DNA of 64,000 nucleotides from Hoeflea sp. (GTDB lineage Bacteria > Pseudomonadota > Alphaproteobacteria > Rhizobiales > Rhizobiaceae), in the NCBI GenBank assembly GCA_020637795.1, contig JACKJT010000003.1, positions 124,001 to 188,000 on the forward strand. Direction: 5' to 3'. The stretch's first letter is position 1, and each line of letters begins with the position of its first letter. Below, piece after piece: positions 27,939 to 36,015 of the stretch. The notes below the pieces were generated by a model. It was not told the origin of the DNA, made no database searches, and saw nothing but the letters and a program-made list of their open reading frames with translations. The translations under genes were made by a program, and so were the position numbers.

Positions 27939-29429
27939 TCAGCTTGCCTTGGAGAGCTCCTCGCCGGCGAAATAGCTCATCTGGTCCTCGGCCCAGGCCT
28001 TGATGCCGTAGCGCTTCACCGTTTCGCGCATCATCGACATGCGCTGCCGCCGTTCTTCTTCCGGCATCGACAGAGCCTGTTCGATCGCCATATCCATGGA
28101 CCGGTGCGAAAACGGGTTGGTGATCACCGCCGAAGACAGTTCAACCGACGCACCGGCGAACTCAGACAGCACCAGCACGCCGTCGCCATCGGTGCGGGCC
28201 GCCGCATATTCTTTGCAGACAAGGTTCATGCCATCGGCCAGCGGCGTGATCCAGCAGACGTCGGCCAGCTGGTAATAGGCAATCAGGTCCTTGAACGGGA
28301 TCGCGGTCGATATCAGCGCCACCGGCTGCCATTCGAACGAGCCGAACGTGCCGTTGATCCGGCCGGCGACCTGCTCGATCTCGCTCTGGATCTCTTCATA
28401 CGCAGCCATGTTGCGGTTGGCGCCGACCGAGACATGCATGAGCCGGACTTTGCCGTGCAGCTCGGGATGCGCCTGCAACAGCCGTTCATAGCTCTCGAGC
28501 TGCTGCACACCGCCCTTGGTGTAGTCGGTGCGTCCGACCGACAGGATCAGCTTGCAATCACCGAGTTCCTGGCGGATGGCGACGGCGCTCTCGCGGGTCT
28601 CCTCGCAGGCAGCGCGTTCCTGGATGTAGTCCCAGTCGATGCCCACCGGCGCGCTGGAAATCTGGATCTCGCGTCCCTGGTACATCGCCGCCTCCGGCAC
28701 GCGTCGGTCCGACAGGGCCGTTCCTTCCCAGACAAAATCGGGATTCACGTCCTTCCGCCTCACCGGTCCGACCTCAAGCAGGCTTTGCGCCACGTGGACG
28801 AAGTTCACCGCATAGCGCGGAATGTGGAAGCCAACCACGTCGCAGGCAAGCAGGCTGTCGACGATCTCGCGACGCCACGGCAGAACGTTGAACATGTCGG
28901 CGGCAGGGAAAGGCGTGTGGTGGAAGAAGGAGATCTTCACATCGGGCCTGAGTTTTCTCAGGTATCCGGGCACCAGCCACAGATTGTAGTCGTGCACCCA
29001 GACCACGGCGCCGGGCGCGGCCTCCGCCGCGGCCGCCTCGGCGAAGGCCCAGTTGACTTCACGGAAGGTCGGCCAGTCGACCGGGTCGTAATTGTAGCGT
29101 TCCTTGAACGAATGCAGGATCGGCCAGAACGCTTCCTTCGAGGTGACATGGTAGAAGCTCGACACCTGGTCCGGTGTCAGCGGCAGCCGCGTGACCGAGT
29201 ACTTGCCGTAGCTGTCCTCGATCTCGATGACGCGTTCGAAATCCGGGTTCGCCGCGTCGTCAGCCAGCTTCCAGGCGACCCAGGCGCCCTTCTCGACCCG
29301 CCCGAAAAATCCCTTCAGCGTCGGAACGATGCCGTTCGGACTCTTGTTTTCCCTGAAAACGATCTTTCCGTTTTCTTCGACTTCCTCGTAGGGTTGGCGG
29401 TGATAAACGATGACAAGATCGCTGGCCAT
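27939..29429 (-). CDS. ggpS: Glucosylglycerol-phosphate synthase (GT20 family)
   Basis: GT20 glycosyltransferase of 496 residues. By GT20 homology alone it could be called trehalose-6-phosphate synthase. The N-terminal segments LVIVYHRQPYEEV and SPNGIVPTLKGFF, and later SKEAFWPILHSFKERYNYDP, match the GgpS subgroup (ADP-glucose + sn-glycerol-3-phosphate) rather than OtsA. Shared GT20 features are WVHDYNLWLVPGYLR, FFHHTPFPAADMFNVLPWR, SVGRTDYTKG and DGMNLVCKEYAA. It begins 4 bases after the HAD phosphatase stop, behind gpsA, which makes its acceptor. Product: the compatible solute glucosylglycerol after dephosphorylation. The start at 29429 has AAGGA upstream. OtsA is the alternative. Confidence 0.82.
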   Translation of the reverse strand: MASDLVIVYHRQPYEEVEENGKIVFRENKSPNGIVPTLKGFFGRVEKGAWVAWKLADDAANPDFERVIEIEDSYGKYSVTRLPLTPDQVSSFYHVTSKEAFWPILHSFKERYNYDPVDWPTFREVNWAFAEAAAAEAAPGAVVWVHDYNLWLVPGYLRKLRPDVKISFFHHTPFPAADMFNVLPWRREIVDSLLACDVVGFHIPRYAVNFVHVAQSLLEVGPVRRKDVNPDFVWEGTALSDRRVPEAAMYQGREIQISSAPVGIDWDYIQERAACEETRESAVAIRQELGDCKLILSVGRTDYTKGGVQQLESYERLLQAHPELHGKVRLMHVSVGANRNMAAYEEIQSEIEQVAGRINGTFGSFEWQPVALISTAIPFKDLIAYYQLADVCWITPLADGMNLVCKEYAAARTDGDGVLVLSEFAGASVELSSAVITNPFSHRSMDMAIEQALSMPEEERRQRMSMMRETVKRYGIKAWAEDQMSYFAGEELSKAS

Positions 29430-29433
29430 GTAG

Positions 29434-30228
29434 TCAGTATCCTTTTGGTAGATCGTGCATGTCAAACGCACGAATAGCCTCCAGTATGCCCGCCGCGCCG
29501 TGCGCCTGCGCCATATGAAGGTGCTCGAGATGAGCAACGCGCTCGACGAGAGAAGGTTCCGAATTCCCCACGGCAACGGCCGGCAGACCGCATTCGAGCA
29601 TGGAAAGGTCGTTGAGCGTGTCGCCTGCGCACAGAACCCGGGTGGGATCGAGCTCCAGATATTCCACCAGCCTGCGCAGTGACGGTCCCTTGCTCACGCC
29701 ATCGGGCAGCACATCGAAGAAGCGGTTGTCGGATATCAGCCACTGGTGCCCCATTTCCTCGATGATCGAACAGGCGGATCGGTCGAACGCCGCGTGATCG
29801 AGATCGTAGCTGACGCGGTAGCGGAAATCGGTCGGCTGCAGCCTCAGCCCCGGGTGGCCATCGAGCCGCGAGCGGACGCTCTCTCCCGCTTCGCCCCAGC
29901 GCGCCGCAATCTCCTCCTCGAGATGCAGGATCGGTGACACGCCGTCCGAGGGCGACACCGTGGCGATCGTCGTTCCCACGTCGCCCACCGCGTATTCGGG
30001 CCAGGGCACGCCATTGCTCGAACACAGCTCGCCGATGAATTCCGGATCGCGGCCGGTGACGAAGATCAGGCCGATGGTGTCCCGGTTGGCTTCGATCCAG
30101 TCGTACAGTTTCCGGCGGTCTTCGTCGCTGCCGCCGAGAAAGGTGCCGTCGAGATCGGTCGCCAGCACGAATTGCCGGTCCTTCAGGGCCGCCGGCTGCG
30201 GGCCCGTCCCGGGAGATTGCATGTTCAT
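29434..30228 (-). CDS. HAD-IIB phosphatase, probable glucosylglycerol-phosphate phosphatase
   Basis: 264 residues of the HAD superfamily, type IIB. Motif I is VLATDLDGTFLGG (both Asp present), motif II is in IFVTGRDPEF, and motif III/IV is in VSKGPSLRRLVEYLELDPTR and VLCAGDTLNDLSML. The size and type fit the N-terminal phosphatase half of fused GgpPS enzymes of Pseudomonas and Stenotrophomonas; here it is a separate gene immediately before ggpS. Its start overlaps the gpsA stop as ATGA. Sucrose- or mannosylfructose-phosphate phosphatases are relatives, so the substrate is inferred from the operon. Confidence 0.75.
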   Translation of the reverse strand: MNMQSPGTGPQPAALKDRQFVLATDLDGTFLGGSDEDRRKLYDWIEANRDTIGLIFVTGRDPEFIGELCSSNGVPWPEYAVGDVGTTIATVSPSDGVSPILHLEEEIAARWGEAGESVRSRLDGHPGLRLQPTDFRYRVSYDLDHAAFDRSACSIIEEMGHQWLISDNRFFDVLPDGVSKGPSLRRLVEYLELDPTRVLCAGDTLNDLSMLECGLPAVAVGNSEPSLVERVAHLEHLHMAQAHGAAGILEAIRAFDMHDLPKGY

Positions 30229-31352
30229 TGGGTCGTCTCCGTTGCCATGGCGATCGGGTGGTCGATGGAAATCGCCAGACCGCGCCGTTCGCCCTGGATC
30301 GGGCGCGACCAGTACTCGGCGAAGGTTTCGCGCACATCCGCGCCCTGGTGCAAAATCCGGTAGACGCTTTCACAGATCGGCATGTGGATGTTCATCCGCC
30401 GGGCGAGGTCCATCACCGACAGCGAGTTCACTTCACCTTCCACCACCACCGGCTTGCCGCCGAAGCACCGGTCGCGCGGAATGCCTTTGCCGAGCTGCAC
30501 GCCGAGCGACATGTTGCGCGAGGTCTGCGATGAGCAGGTCAAGGTCAGATCGCCGGCGCCGGCGAGGCCTGTGACCGTCTCGCGGCGGCCGCCGAACACG
30601 TCGGCAAGCGTCTTGATCTCGTCCATGCCGCGCACGATCAGCGCAGCCCTAGTGTTCTCGGCGTACCCGGCGCCCGTCATCATGCCGCAGGCAATCGCGA
30701 TCACGTTCTTGACCGCGCCGCTCACTTCCACCCCGACCAGGTCGTCGGAAATATAGGGCCTGAAGAACTCCGAGCCCAGGGAGAGCGCCAGCCGCGCCGC
30801 CGGGCTGGAACCGGTATCAAGCCGGTCGGCATAGGAGAACGGAAACGCGATTGTTGCCGCGGTCAGGTGGCCGAGTGCGGTTTCGGTGGCGAATGTCGGC
30901 CCGGAAAGGGCCCCGATCTGGTGTCCGGGCAGCATCTCCGACGCCACCTCGCTGAGCAGGTAGCCTGTACCCGCCTCGATCCCCTTGGCGCAAAGTGCGA
31001 CGGGCACGCCATCCGCCAGGTGCGGACGCATCTGCGTGCAGATGTCGCGCAGGGTCCGCGACGGCGTGACGAGCAGCACCGCCTCCGCCCCTGCCAGCGC
31101 CTCGGCCATGTTGGTGGTCGCGCGGATCCCCTCAGGCAACTCGATACCGGGAAGGTAGCGGGGATTTTCGTTGCGGCTGTTGATTGCCTCGACTGTGGCC
31201 CTGTCTCGTCCCCAGATCGCCGTCGTGCGGCCGGCGCGGCGCGCCACGGAGGCCAGTGCGGTCCCCCAGGATCCGGCACCGATAACGCAGATTTTCGCGT
31301 AGGGACGTGCGGGAGAAGACAGGTCGTCGGCTTGTTCGCCTAGATAAGTCAT
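30225..31352 (-). CDS. gpsA: NAD(P)-dependent glycerol-3-phosphate dehydrogenase
   Basis: Reduces dihydroxyacetone phosphate to sn-glycerol-3-phosphate. 375 residues, longer than the usual ~330. ICVIGAGSWGTALASVARRA is the dinucleotide motif at about residues 21-40, then VEAINSRNENPRYLPG, the substrate block GALSGPTFATETALG, VEVSGAVKNVIAIACGM with the catalytic Lys, and LAGAGDLTLTCSSQTSRN. Extra residues lie at the N-terminus (~18), around residues 175-190 and at the C-terminus (~25). Rhizobia usually carry gpsA beside tsaD for phospholipid synthesis. This copy leads the ggpP-ggpS operon, so it may be a dedicated paralogue feeding glucosylglycerol synthesis. Confidence 0.93.
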   Translation of the reverse strand: MTYLGEQADDLSSPARPYAKICVIGAGSWGTALASVARRAGRTTAIWGRDRATVEAINSRNENPRYLPGIELPEGIRATTNMAEALAGAEAVLLVTPSRTLRDICTQMRPHLADGVPVALCAKGIEAGTGYLLSEVASEMLPGHQIGALSGPTFATETALGHLTAATIAFPFSYADRLDTGSSPAARLALSLGSEFFRPYISDDLVGVEVSGAVKNVIAIACGMMTGAGYAENTRAALIVRGMDEIKTLADVFGGRRETVTGLAGAGDLTLTCSSQTSRNMSLGVQLGKGIPRDRCFGGKPVVVEGEVNSLSVMDLARRMNIHMPICESVYRILHQGADVRETFAEYWSRPIQGERRGLAISIDHPIAMATETTQ

Positions 31353-31388
31353 GTGGCTCTATCTAGGTCATCCAACGCCGCACTGCAA
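31339..31388 (-). promoter_or_regulatory. Candidate promoter and dyad at the start of the gpsA-ggpP-ggpS operon
   Basis: On the minus strand TTGCAG (31383-31388) and TAGATA (31360-31365) are 17 bases apart. A perfect 8-base inverted repeat, CCTAGATA and TATCTAGG (31360-31367 and 31339-31346), surrounds the gpsA ATG and overlaps the -10 box. With this promoter the transcript would start at or near the ATG. The dyad could be an operator, or a hairpin hiding the start codon if transcription begins further upstream. Confidence 0.4.
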
Positions 31389-31482
31389 CCTTTCGCATGC
31401 TGCAACGCAACAGAAAAATCCTGAAACCGACATCAACTGTCCAGTTTTCGCCATGCGTTTTCACCCCCATTATCGGGGATTT

Positions 31483-31869
31483 TTACGCCTCGAACCTGTG
31501 CCCGCGCGCCTCCAGCAGCGCCATCGATTTCGCCATCTCCCGCTCCGCGACCATCAAATGCTCGCCATCATAGGTGCAAACGACGAACACCCCGATGCCG
31601 GCATCGGAAAGCGGCGCGATCAGCGAACTGACAATGCCCGTCGCATCGAAGGCAAACGGCCCGATGGTTCGCAGACACTGCCAGTCGCGGCTCGATTCAG
31701 CCCCGTCCGGGATCCGCTGCTGCAGGCAAACGATGGTGATTTCGTCCTCCGCCCGGATGACCGCCCAGAACCCGGCGCCGCCGGCCCAGTCCGGAATCGC
31801 CGCGTCCGGCGCAAGACGCGCGAGGCCGTAGCGGCCGGGTACACGCCGCAACCGAAGCGAGAGCTCCAT
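31483..31869 (-). CDS. ACT-domain protein
   Basis: 128 residues with two ACT-like folds. MELSLRLRRVPGRYGLARLA begins the protein, WAVIRAEDEITIVCLQ forms the first core, and FDATGIVSSLIAPLSDAGIG followed by VFVVCTYDGEHLMVAE forms the second, matching the ACT_7/CASTOR-like family that binds amino acids. No catalytic domain is attached, so it is a stand-alone ligand-binding regulator of unknown target. The start at 31869 lies two bases from the stop of the upstream GNAT gene, suggesting an operon. Confidence 0.85.
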   Translation of the reverse strand: MELSLRLRRVPGRYGLARLAPDAAIPDWAGGAGFWAVIRAEDEITIVCLQQRIPDGAESSRDWQCLRTIGPFAFDATGIVSSLIAPLSDAGIGVFVVCTYDGEHLMVAEREMAKSMALLEARGHRFEA

Positions 31870-31870
31870 C

Positions 31871-32392
31871 TTACAACCCTGCCTGCCGCAGCCGGCCGAT
31901 GTGCCGGATCTCGCCTTCAAGCACCATCGGATCGACATCGCCGAGACAGGCCGCCAGAAGCCGGTGCGGGTCGAACGGCCCGGGCATAGTCAGCGCGCCG
32001 GGCTTGGTCGGCTTGAATCCGAGCGGCGCGTAATAGGGCGGATCCCCGACCAGCAGCACGACCGGACTGCCGGACTTCTTCGCGGCAGCCAGCGCAATAC
32101 GCACCAGCTCGCGGCCGATCCCGAGATTCTTGTGCGATGGCCGGACCGCAAGCGGCCCCAGCAGATAACCGGCCACCGTGCCGGCCAGGATCGGTGTCAT
32201 CCGAACCGAAGCGATGACTTCACCCCGGTCGGCGGCGACGAACGAAAGCTTCCGGTCATGCGGCCCCTGCTCCCGCACCCTTTCGGACGAGCGGACAAAG
32301 CGGCCGGGACCGAATGCTTCTTCGTTGATATGGTTGATGGCCGCGTCATGAGACGCGTCTTCGGTGAGAAAGACAAGATCGTGGATGGACAT
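31871..32392 (-). CDS. GNAT-family N-acetyltransferase
   Basis: 173 residues. The acetyl-CoA site reads LGPLAVRPSHKNLGIGRELV, the conserved R/Q-x-x-G-x-G/A pattern (KNLGIG). Other features are LSFVAADRGEVIASVRMTPI and VVLLVGDPPYYAPLGFKPTK, typical of the YhbS-like subgroup. Substrate unknown. ATG 32392 was preferred to a much longer upstream frame because homology begins at MSIHDLVFLTEDA. It is followed after one base by the ACT gene; a GNAT/ACT pair suggests amino-acid-related control or modification. Confidence 0.88.
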   Translation of the reverse strand: MSIHDLVFLTEDASHDAAINHINEEAFGPGRFVRSSERVREQGPHDRKLSFVAADRGEVIASVRMTPILAGTVAGYLLGPLAVRPSHKNLGIGRELVRIALAAAKKSGSPVVLLVGDPPYYAPLGFKPTKPGALTMPGPFDPHRLLAACLGDVDPMVLEGEIRHIGRLRQAGL

Positions 32393-32618
32393 CGTAAAAA
32401 TCCGGATGAGACGACAAGACATGATGGATCGCGCGTCAAGCGCGTTGGCAGTCTGTTCAGCGTCGTCGCAAGGCCGTGGCGGGCATCCGGTTTTCCTCTT
32501 TGCCCTTCGCCCATAGCAAAGCAAATCCCCGTCGTCCAATGCAAAACGCACCGTTCACCCCTGCGGGCTTCGCTTTTGTGCATGGGCGGCCTATGTGTCT
32601 GGGCAAAGGAGAACACCT

Positions 32619-33608
32619 ATGGGAATGCTGGTAGATGGCGTCTGGAAGGACGTCTGGTACGATACGAAATCAACAGGCGGTCACTTCAAGCGCTCGGAAT
32701 CCGCGTTTCGCAACTGGGTCACGGCCGATGGATCGCCCGGACCGTCGGGGACAGGCGGTTTCGCCGCCGAGGCCGGCCGCTATCACCTTTATGTTTCGCT
32801 GGCATGCCCCTGGGCACACCGGACACTGATCTTCCGCAAGCTCAAGGGACTGGAAGAGGCCACCTCCGTCTCGATCGTCGATCCCTACATGGGCAAGAAC
32901 GGTTGGGAATTCCATGAACGCGACGGCGGCACCAGGGACCACCTGGGCGATGCCGATTATCTCTGGCAGGTCTATGTCGCCGCCAAGCCGGACTATTCCG
33001 GCAGGGTCACTGTTCCCGTGCTCTGGGACAAGAAGACCGGCACCGTCGTCTCCAATGAATCGGCGGAAATCATCCGCATGTTCAACTCAGCCTTCAACGC
33101 CATCGCCAGGCCCGCGCCGGATTTCTATCCCGCAGCACTGCGGGACGAGATCGATGAGATCAACGAGATCGTCTATCACAAGGTAAACAACGGCGTTTAC
33201 AAGGCCGGCTTTGCCACCACGCAGGAGGCCTACGAGGAGCATGTCACCGAACTGTTCGACACGCTCGACATGCTGGACGAGCGCCTCGGCCTCAATCGCT
33301 ACCTGACCGGCGACAACCTGACCGAAGCCGACTGGCGTCTGTTCACCACGCTTGTCCGGTTCGATCCGGTCTATGTCGGCCACTTCAAGTGCAACATCCG
33401 CCGCATCGCCGACTATCCGGCGCTGTCGGGTTACCTGCGCGAACTCTACCAGATGCCCGGCATCGCTTCGACCGTGAACATGGACCACATCAAGAACCAT
33501 TATTACGGCAGCCACGCGACCATCAATCCGACCGGCATCGTGCCCGCCGGTCCGGCGCTTGATCTTGATGCACCGCACGGCCGCGAGGCCTTGCCGAAGG
33601 CCGCCTGA
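32619..33608 (+). CDS. yqjG: Glutathionyl-hydroquinone reductase (Xi-class GST)
   Basis: 329 residues of the YqjG/PcpF family, which reduces glutathionyl-hydroquinones. The N-terminal thioredoxin-like half has the active-site cysteine in YVSLACPWAHRTLIFRKLKG, followed by KKTGTVVSNESAEIIRMFNS. The C-terminal helical half carries GDNLTEADWRLFTTLVRFDP and VYVGHFKCN. Length and order match the family. The start at 32619 follows AAAGGAGAACACCT. Single gene, divergent from the GNAT gene across 226 bases. Reduces conjugates of aromatic compounds or quinones; no specific degradation genes are beside it. Confidence 0.94.
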   Translation: MGMLVDGVWKDVWYDTKSTGGHFKRSESAFRNWVTADGSPGPSGTGGFAAEAGRYHLYVSLACPWAHRTLIFRKLKGLEEATSVSIVDPYMGKNGWEFHERDGGTRDHLGDADYLWQVYVAAKPDYSGRVTVPVLWDKKTGTVVSNESAEIIRMFNSAFNAIARPAPDFYPAALRDEIDEINEIVYHKVNNGVYKAGFATTQEAYEEHVTELFDTLDMLDERLGLNRYLTGDNLTEADWRLFTTLVRFDPVYVGHFKCNIRRIADYPALSGYLRELYQMPGIASTVNMDHIKNHYYGSHATINPTGIVPAGPALDLDAPHGREALPKAA

Positions 33609-33625
33609 ACCTCTCCTTTCGCGCT

Positions 33626-33687
33626 CCGTCAGGGTCGGACGTTGATATGACGCATAGAAAACACCATATCAATTGAAACCCTGACGG
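33626..33687. repeat. Nested inverted repeats upstream of the DUF302 gene
   Basis: Two perfect dyads share one centre. The outer arms CCGTCAGGGT and ACCCTGACGG (33626-33635 and 33678-33687) enclose inner arms TTGATATG and CATATCAA (33642-33649 and 33665-33672). The structure could fold as a terminator-like hairpin after yqjG, but there is no U-run, so a pair of operators for the DUF302 gene is also possible. Confidence 0.6.
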
Positions 33688-33709
33688 CAGGCATCACAGG
33701 AGAAACTTC

Positions 33710-34099
33710 ATGGCCTACACGATCGACCGCACCTTCGGCGCCGCTTCATTCGAGGACGTGACGGAACGGACCCGAAAGGCACTCGCCGGTCATGGTTTTG
33801 GCGTGCTGACCGAAATCGATGTCGCCGCGACGATGAAGAAGAAGCTCGACAAGGACATGCCGTCCTATCTCATTCTCGGCGCCTGTAATCCGTCGATGGC
33901 GCACCAGGCCATCGGCATCGAACCGCGCATCGGCGCCATGCTTCCCTGCAACGTCATCATCCGCGATGCGGGCAACGGCGCTGTCGAAGTCAGCGCCGTC
34001 GACCCGGTTGCCTCGATGCAGGCCATTCCCAATGAAAAGCTGACCGAGGTTGCCGGCAAGGTCCGGGAGATGCTCGAAAACGTCGTCCGCGACATCTGA
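33710..34099 (+). CDS. DUF302-family protein
   Basis: 129 residues with the DUF302 signature: FEDVTERTRKALAGHGFGVL followed by TEIDVAATMKKKL, then LILGACNPSMAHQAIGIEPR and LLPCNV-like MLPCNVIIRDAG. The fold is a small alpha/beta protein that binds unknown ligands, possibly with the conserved Cys near residue 60. No signal peptide. The start at 33710 has CAGGAGAAACTTC upstream. Directly preceded by the nested inverted repeats, which may control it. Confidence 0.9.
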   Translation: MAYTIDRTFGAASFEDVTERTRKALAGHGFGVLTEIDVAATMKKKLDKDMPSYLILGACNPSMAHQAIGIEPRIGAMLPCNVIIRDAGNGAVEVSAVDPVASMQAIPNEKLTEVAGKVREMLENVVRDI

Positions 34100-34125
34100 T
34101 CCGTCGCCGGGCCTGTCCCCGGCCT

Positions 34126-34887
34126 TCAGGTCTTGATCTTGTATCCGGTCTTGAAGGTCCAGCCGATGATGCCGAGGCAGATCAGCATGAACACCGAGAT
34201 CATGATCAGGCTGATCCCGATATTGATGTCGGCTGTGCCGTAGAAGGCCCAGCGGAAACCCGAGATCAGGTAGACCACCGGGTTGAACAGCGTCACCGTC
34301 TGCCAGAACGGCGGTAGCATCGAGATCGAGTAGAAGCTGCCGCCCAGGAACACCAGCGGCGTGATCACCAGCAGCGGCACCATTTGCAGCTGCTCGAAGT
34401 TCTTTGACCAGACCCCGATGATGAAGCCGAACAGGCTGAACGAGATGCAGGTCAGCGCCAGGAACGCCAGCATCGCGCCCCAGTGCAGGATTTCGAAATC
34501 GACGAAGAATTCCGCCGTACCGAGAATGACCAGCCCGATCAGCGCCGACTTGGTCGCCGCCGCCCCGACATAGCCAAGCACGATCTCGATGAACGACACC
34601 GGGGCAGTGTGCAGCTCATAGATCGAGCCGAGGAACTTCGGGAAATAGATCCCGAAAGAGGCATTGGAAATGCTCTGGGTCAGCACCGAGAGCATGATCA
34701 GCCCCGGCACGATGAAGGCGCCGTAGCTGACGCCGTCGATCTCGTCGATGCGCGAGCCGATCGCGGCGCCGAAGACGATGAAATAGAGCGAGGTCGACAG
34801 CACCGGAGAAATCAGGCTCTGCGACAGGGTGCGGAAGAACCGCGCCATTTCGAACGAATAGATGGATCGGACCGCCTGGAAATTCAT
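34126..34887 (-). CDS. ABC-2 type transporter permease (YadH-like)
   Basis: 253 residues with six hydrophobic segments, an ABC2_membrane permease. It starts MNFQAVRSIYSFEMARFFRT, with GVSYGAFIVPGLIMLSVLTQ, and a later PLVFLGGSFYSISMLPPFWQ, which is the conserved motif before the last helices. The start overlaps the ATPase stop by four bases (ATGA). It probably exports a small molecule or polymer; relatives include NodJ and YadH. Substrate unknown. Confidence 0.92.
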   Translation of the reverse strand: MNFQAVRSIYSFEMARFFRTLSQSLISPVLSTSLYFIVFGAAIGSRIDEIDGVSYGAFIVPGLIMLSVLTQSISNASFGIYFPKFLGSIYELHTAPVSFIEIVLGYVGAAATKSALIGLVILGTAEFFVDFEILHWGAMLAFLALTCISFSLFGFIIGVWSKNFEQLQMVPLLVITPLVFLGGSFYSISMLPPFWQTVTLFNPVVYLISGFRWAFYGTADINIGISLIMISVFMLICLGIIGWTFKTGYKIKT

Positions 34888-35810
34888 GCCTTCTCCTCCA
34901 CCAGGCCGACGAAGATGTCTTCGAGCGAGCTCTGCTTCGTTTCGATGTCCCGCAGGATGATCCCGGCCTTGCTCAGATCTGCAAACAGCGAGGCAATGCC
35001 GGTGCGTTCACCATTGGCCTCGTAGGAATAGATCAGTGTCTGGCTGTCGGCGTCGTAGTCGAGGTCATACCGGCTCAAGGCTTCGGGAATGGCATCGAGC
35101 GGCTGCATCAGCTCGACCCGCAACTGCCGTTGGCCCATCCGCTGCATCAGCGTTTCCTTTTCTTCCACCAGCAGCAGTTCGCCGCCGCGGATCACGCCGA
35201 CCCGGTCGGCGATCGCTTCGGCTTCCTCGATGTAATGGGTGGTCAGGATGATGGTCACGCCGTCGGCCTTGAGCTGCCGGACGACGTCCCACATCTCCTT
35301 GCGCAATTCCACGTCGACGCCGGCCGTGGGCTCGTCGAGAAACAGCACCCGCGGCTCGTGGCAAAGCGCCTTGGCGATCAGCACCCGGCGTTTCATCCCG
35401 CCCGACAGTTCCATCGTCTTGGCGTCCTTCTTGTCCCAAAGCGACAGTTTTTCGAGAATCGACTGCAGCAACGCCGGATCGTTGCGCTTGCCGAACAGGC
35501 CGCGGGTGAAGCGCAGCGCATCTATAACCGTCTGGAACGGCTCGAGCGCGATCTCCTGCGGCACCAGCCCGATCAGCGAGCGGGCCTGGCGGTAGTCGCC
35601 CACCACGTCGAAGCCGCCGACCTTGGCGGTGCCGGAACTCGGATTGACCAGGCCGCAGATGATCGAGATCAGCGTGGTCTTGCCCGCGCCGTTGGGCCCG
35701 AGCAGCGCCAGGATCTCGCCCTCGGCGATGTCGAGATTGACGTTCTTCAGCGCCTGGAAGCCGCCGTCATATTGCTTGGACAGGTTCTGCACCGATAAAA
35801 TGGCTGCCAT
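34884..35810 (-). CDS. ABC transporter ATP-binding protein (YadG/NodI-like)
   Basis: 308 residues. Walker A is LGPNGAGKTTLISIICG, the signature ELSGGMKRRVLIAKAL, Walker B VLFLDEPTAGVDVELR, and the H-loop LTTHYIEEAEAIADR. After the ATPase domain, residues from about 215 form the C-terminal extension typical of the DrrA/NodI group, ending DIETKQSSLEDIFVGLVEEK. It is coupled to the permease gene. The start was set at ATG 35810, where homology begins; the frame extends 25 codons upstream without similarity. Confidence 0.93.
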   Translation of the reverse strand: MAAILSVQNLSKQYDGGFQALKNVNLDIAEGEILALLGPNGAGKTTLISIICGLVNPSSGTAKVGGFDVVGDYRQARSLIGLVPQEIALEPFQTVIDALRFTRGLFGKRNDPALLQSILEKLSLWDKKDAKTMELSGGMKRRVLIAKALCHEPRVLFLDEPTAGVDVELRKEMWDVVRQLKADGVTIILTTHYIEEAEAIADRVGVIRGGELLLVEEKETLMQRMGQRQLRVELMQPLDAIPEALSRYDLDYDADSQTLIYSYEANGERTGIASLFADLSKAGIILRDIETKQSSLEDIFVGLVEEKA

Positions 35811-36015
35811 GATCTTCGTCTCGAAAAGGAAGGAAAGGAACCGGCAGACAGACTGGCGACCGGAAGGAATGGGCTGGTTTCGCAACCGCCCAGAGTTAAG
35901 CGCTCCGGGGCGTCGTTCAAGTGCGGCGGGGAAAACTGGTGTCAGTTCCTGTCAGCAGCCTTCGCTGCACAGGCACATTGGAGTAGGAATAGCCGCTTAC
36001 AGGAAACCCGCCGCC

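Noticed and set aside
27939..29429. Trehalose-6-phosphate synthase (OtsA) call for the GT20 gene
   Set aside because: GgpS-type segments at the N-terminus and the gpsA-phosphatase context fit glucosylglycerol better; OtsA is kept only as an alternative.
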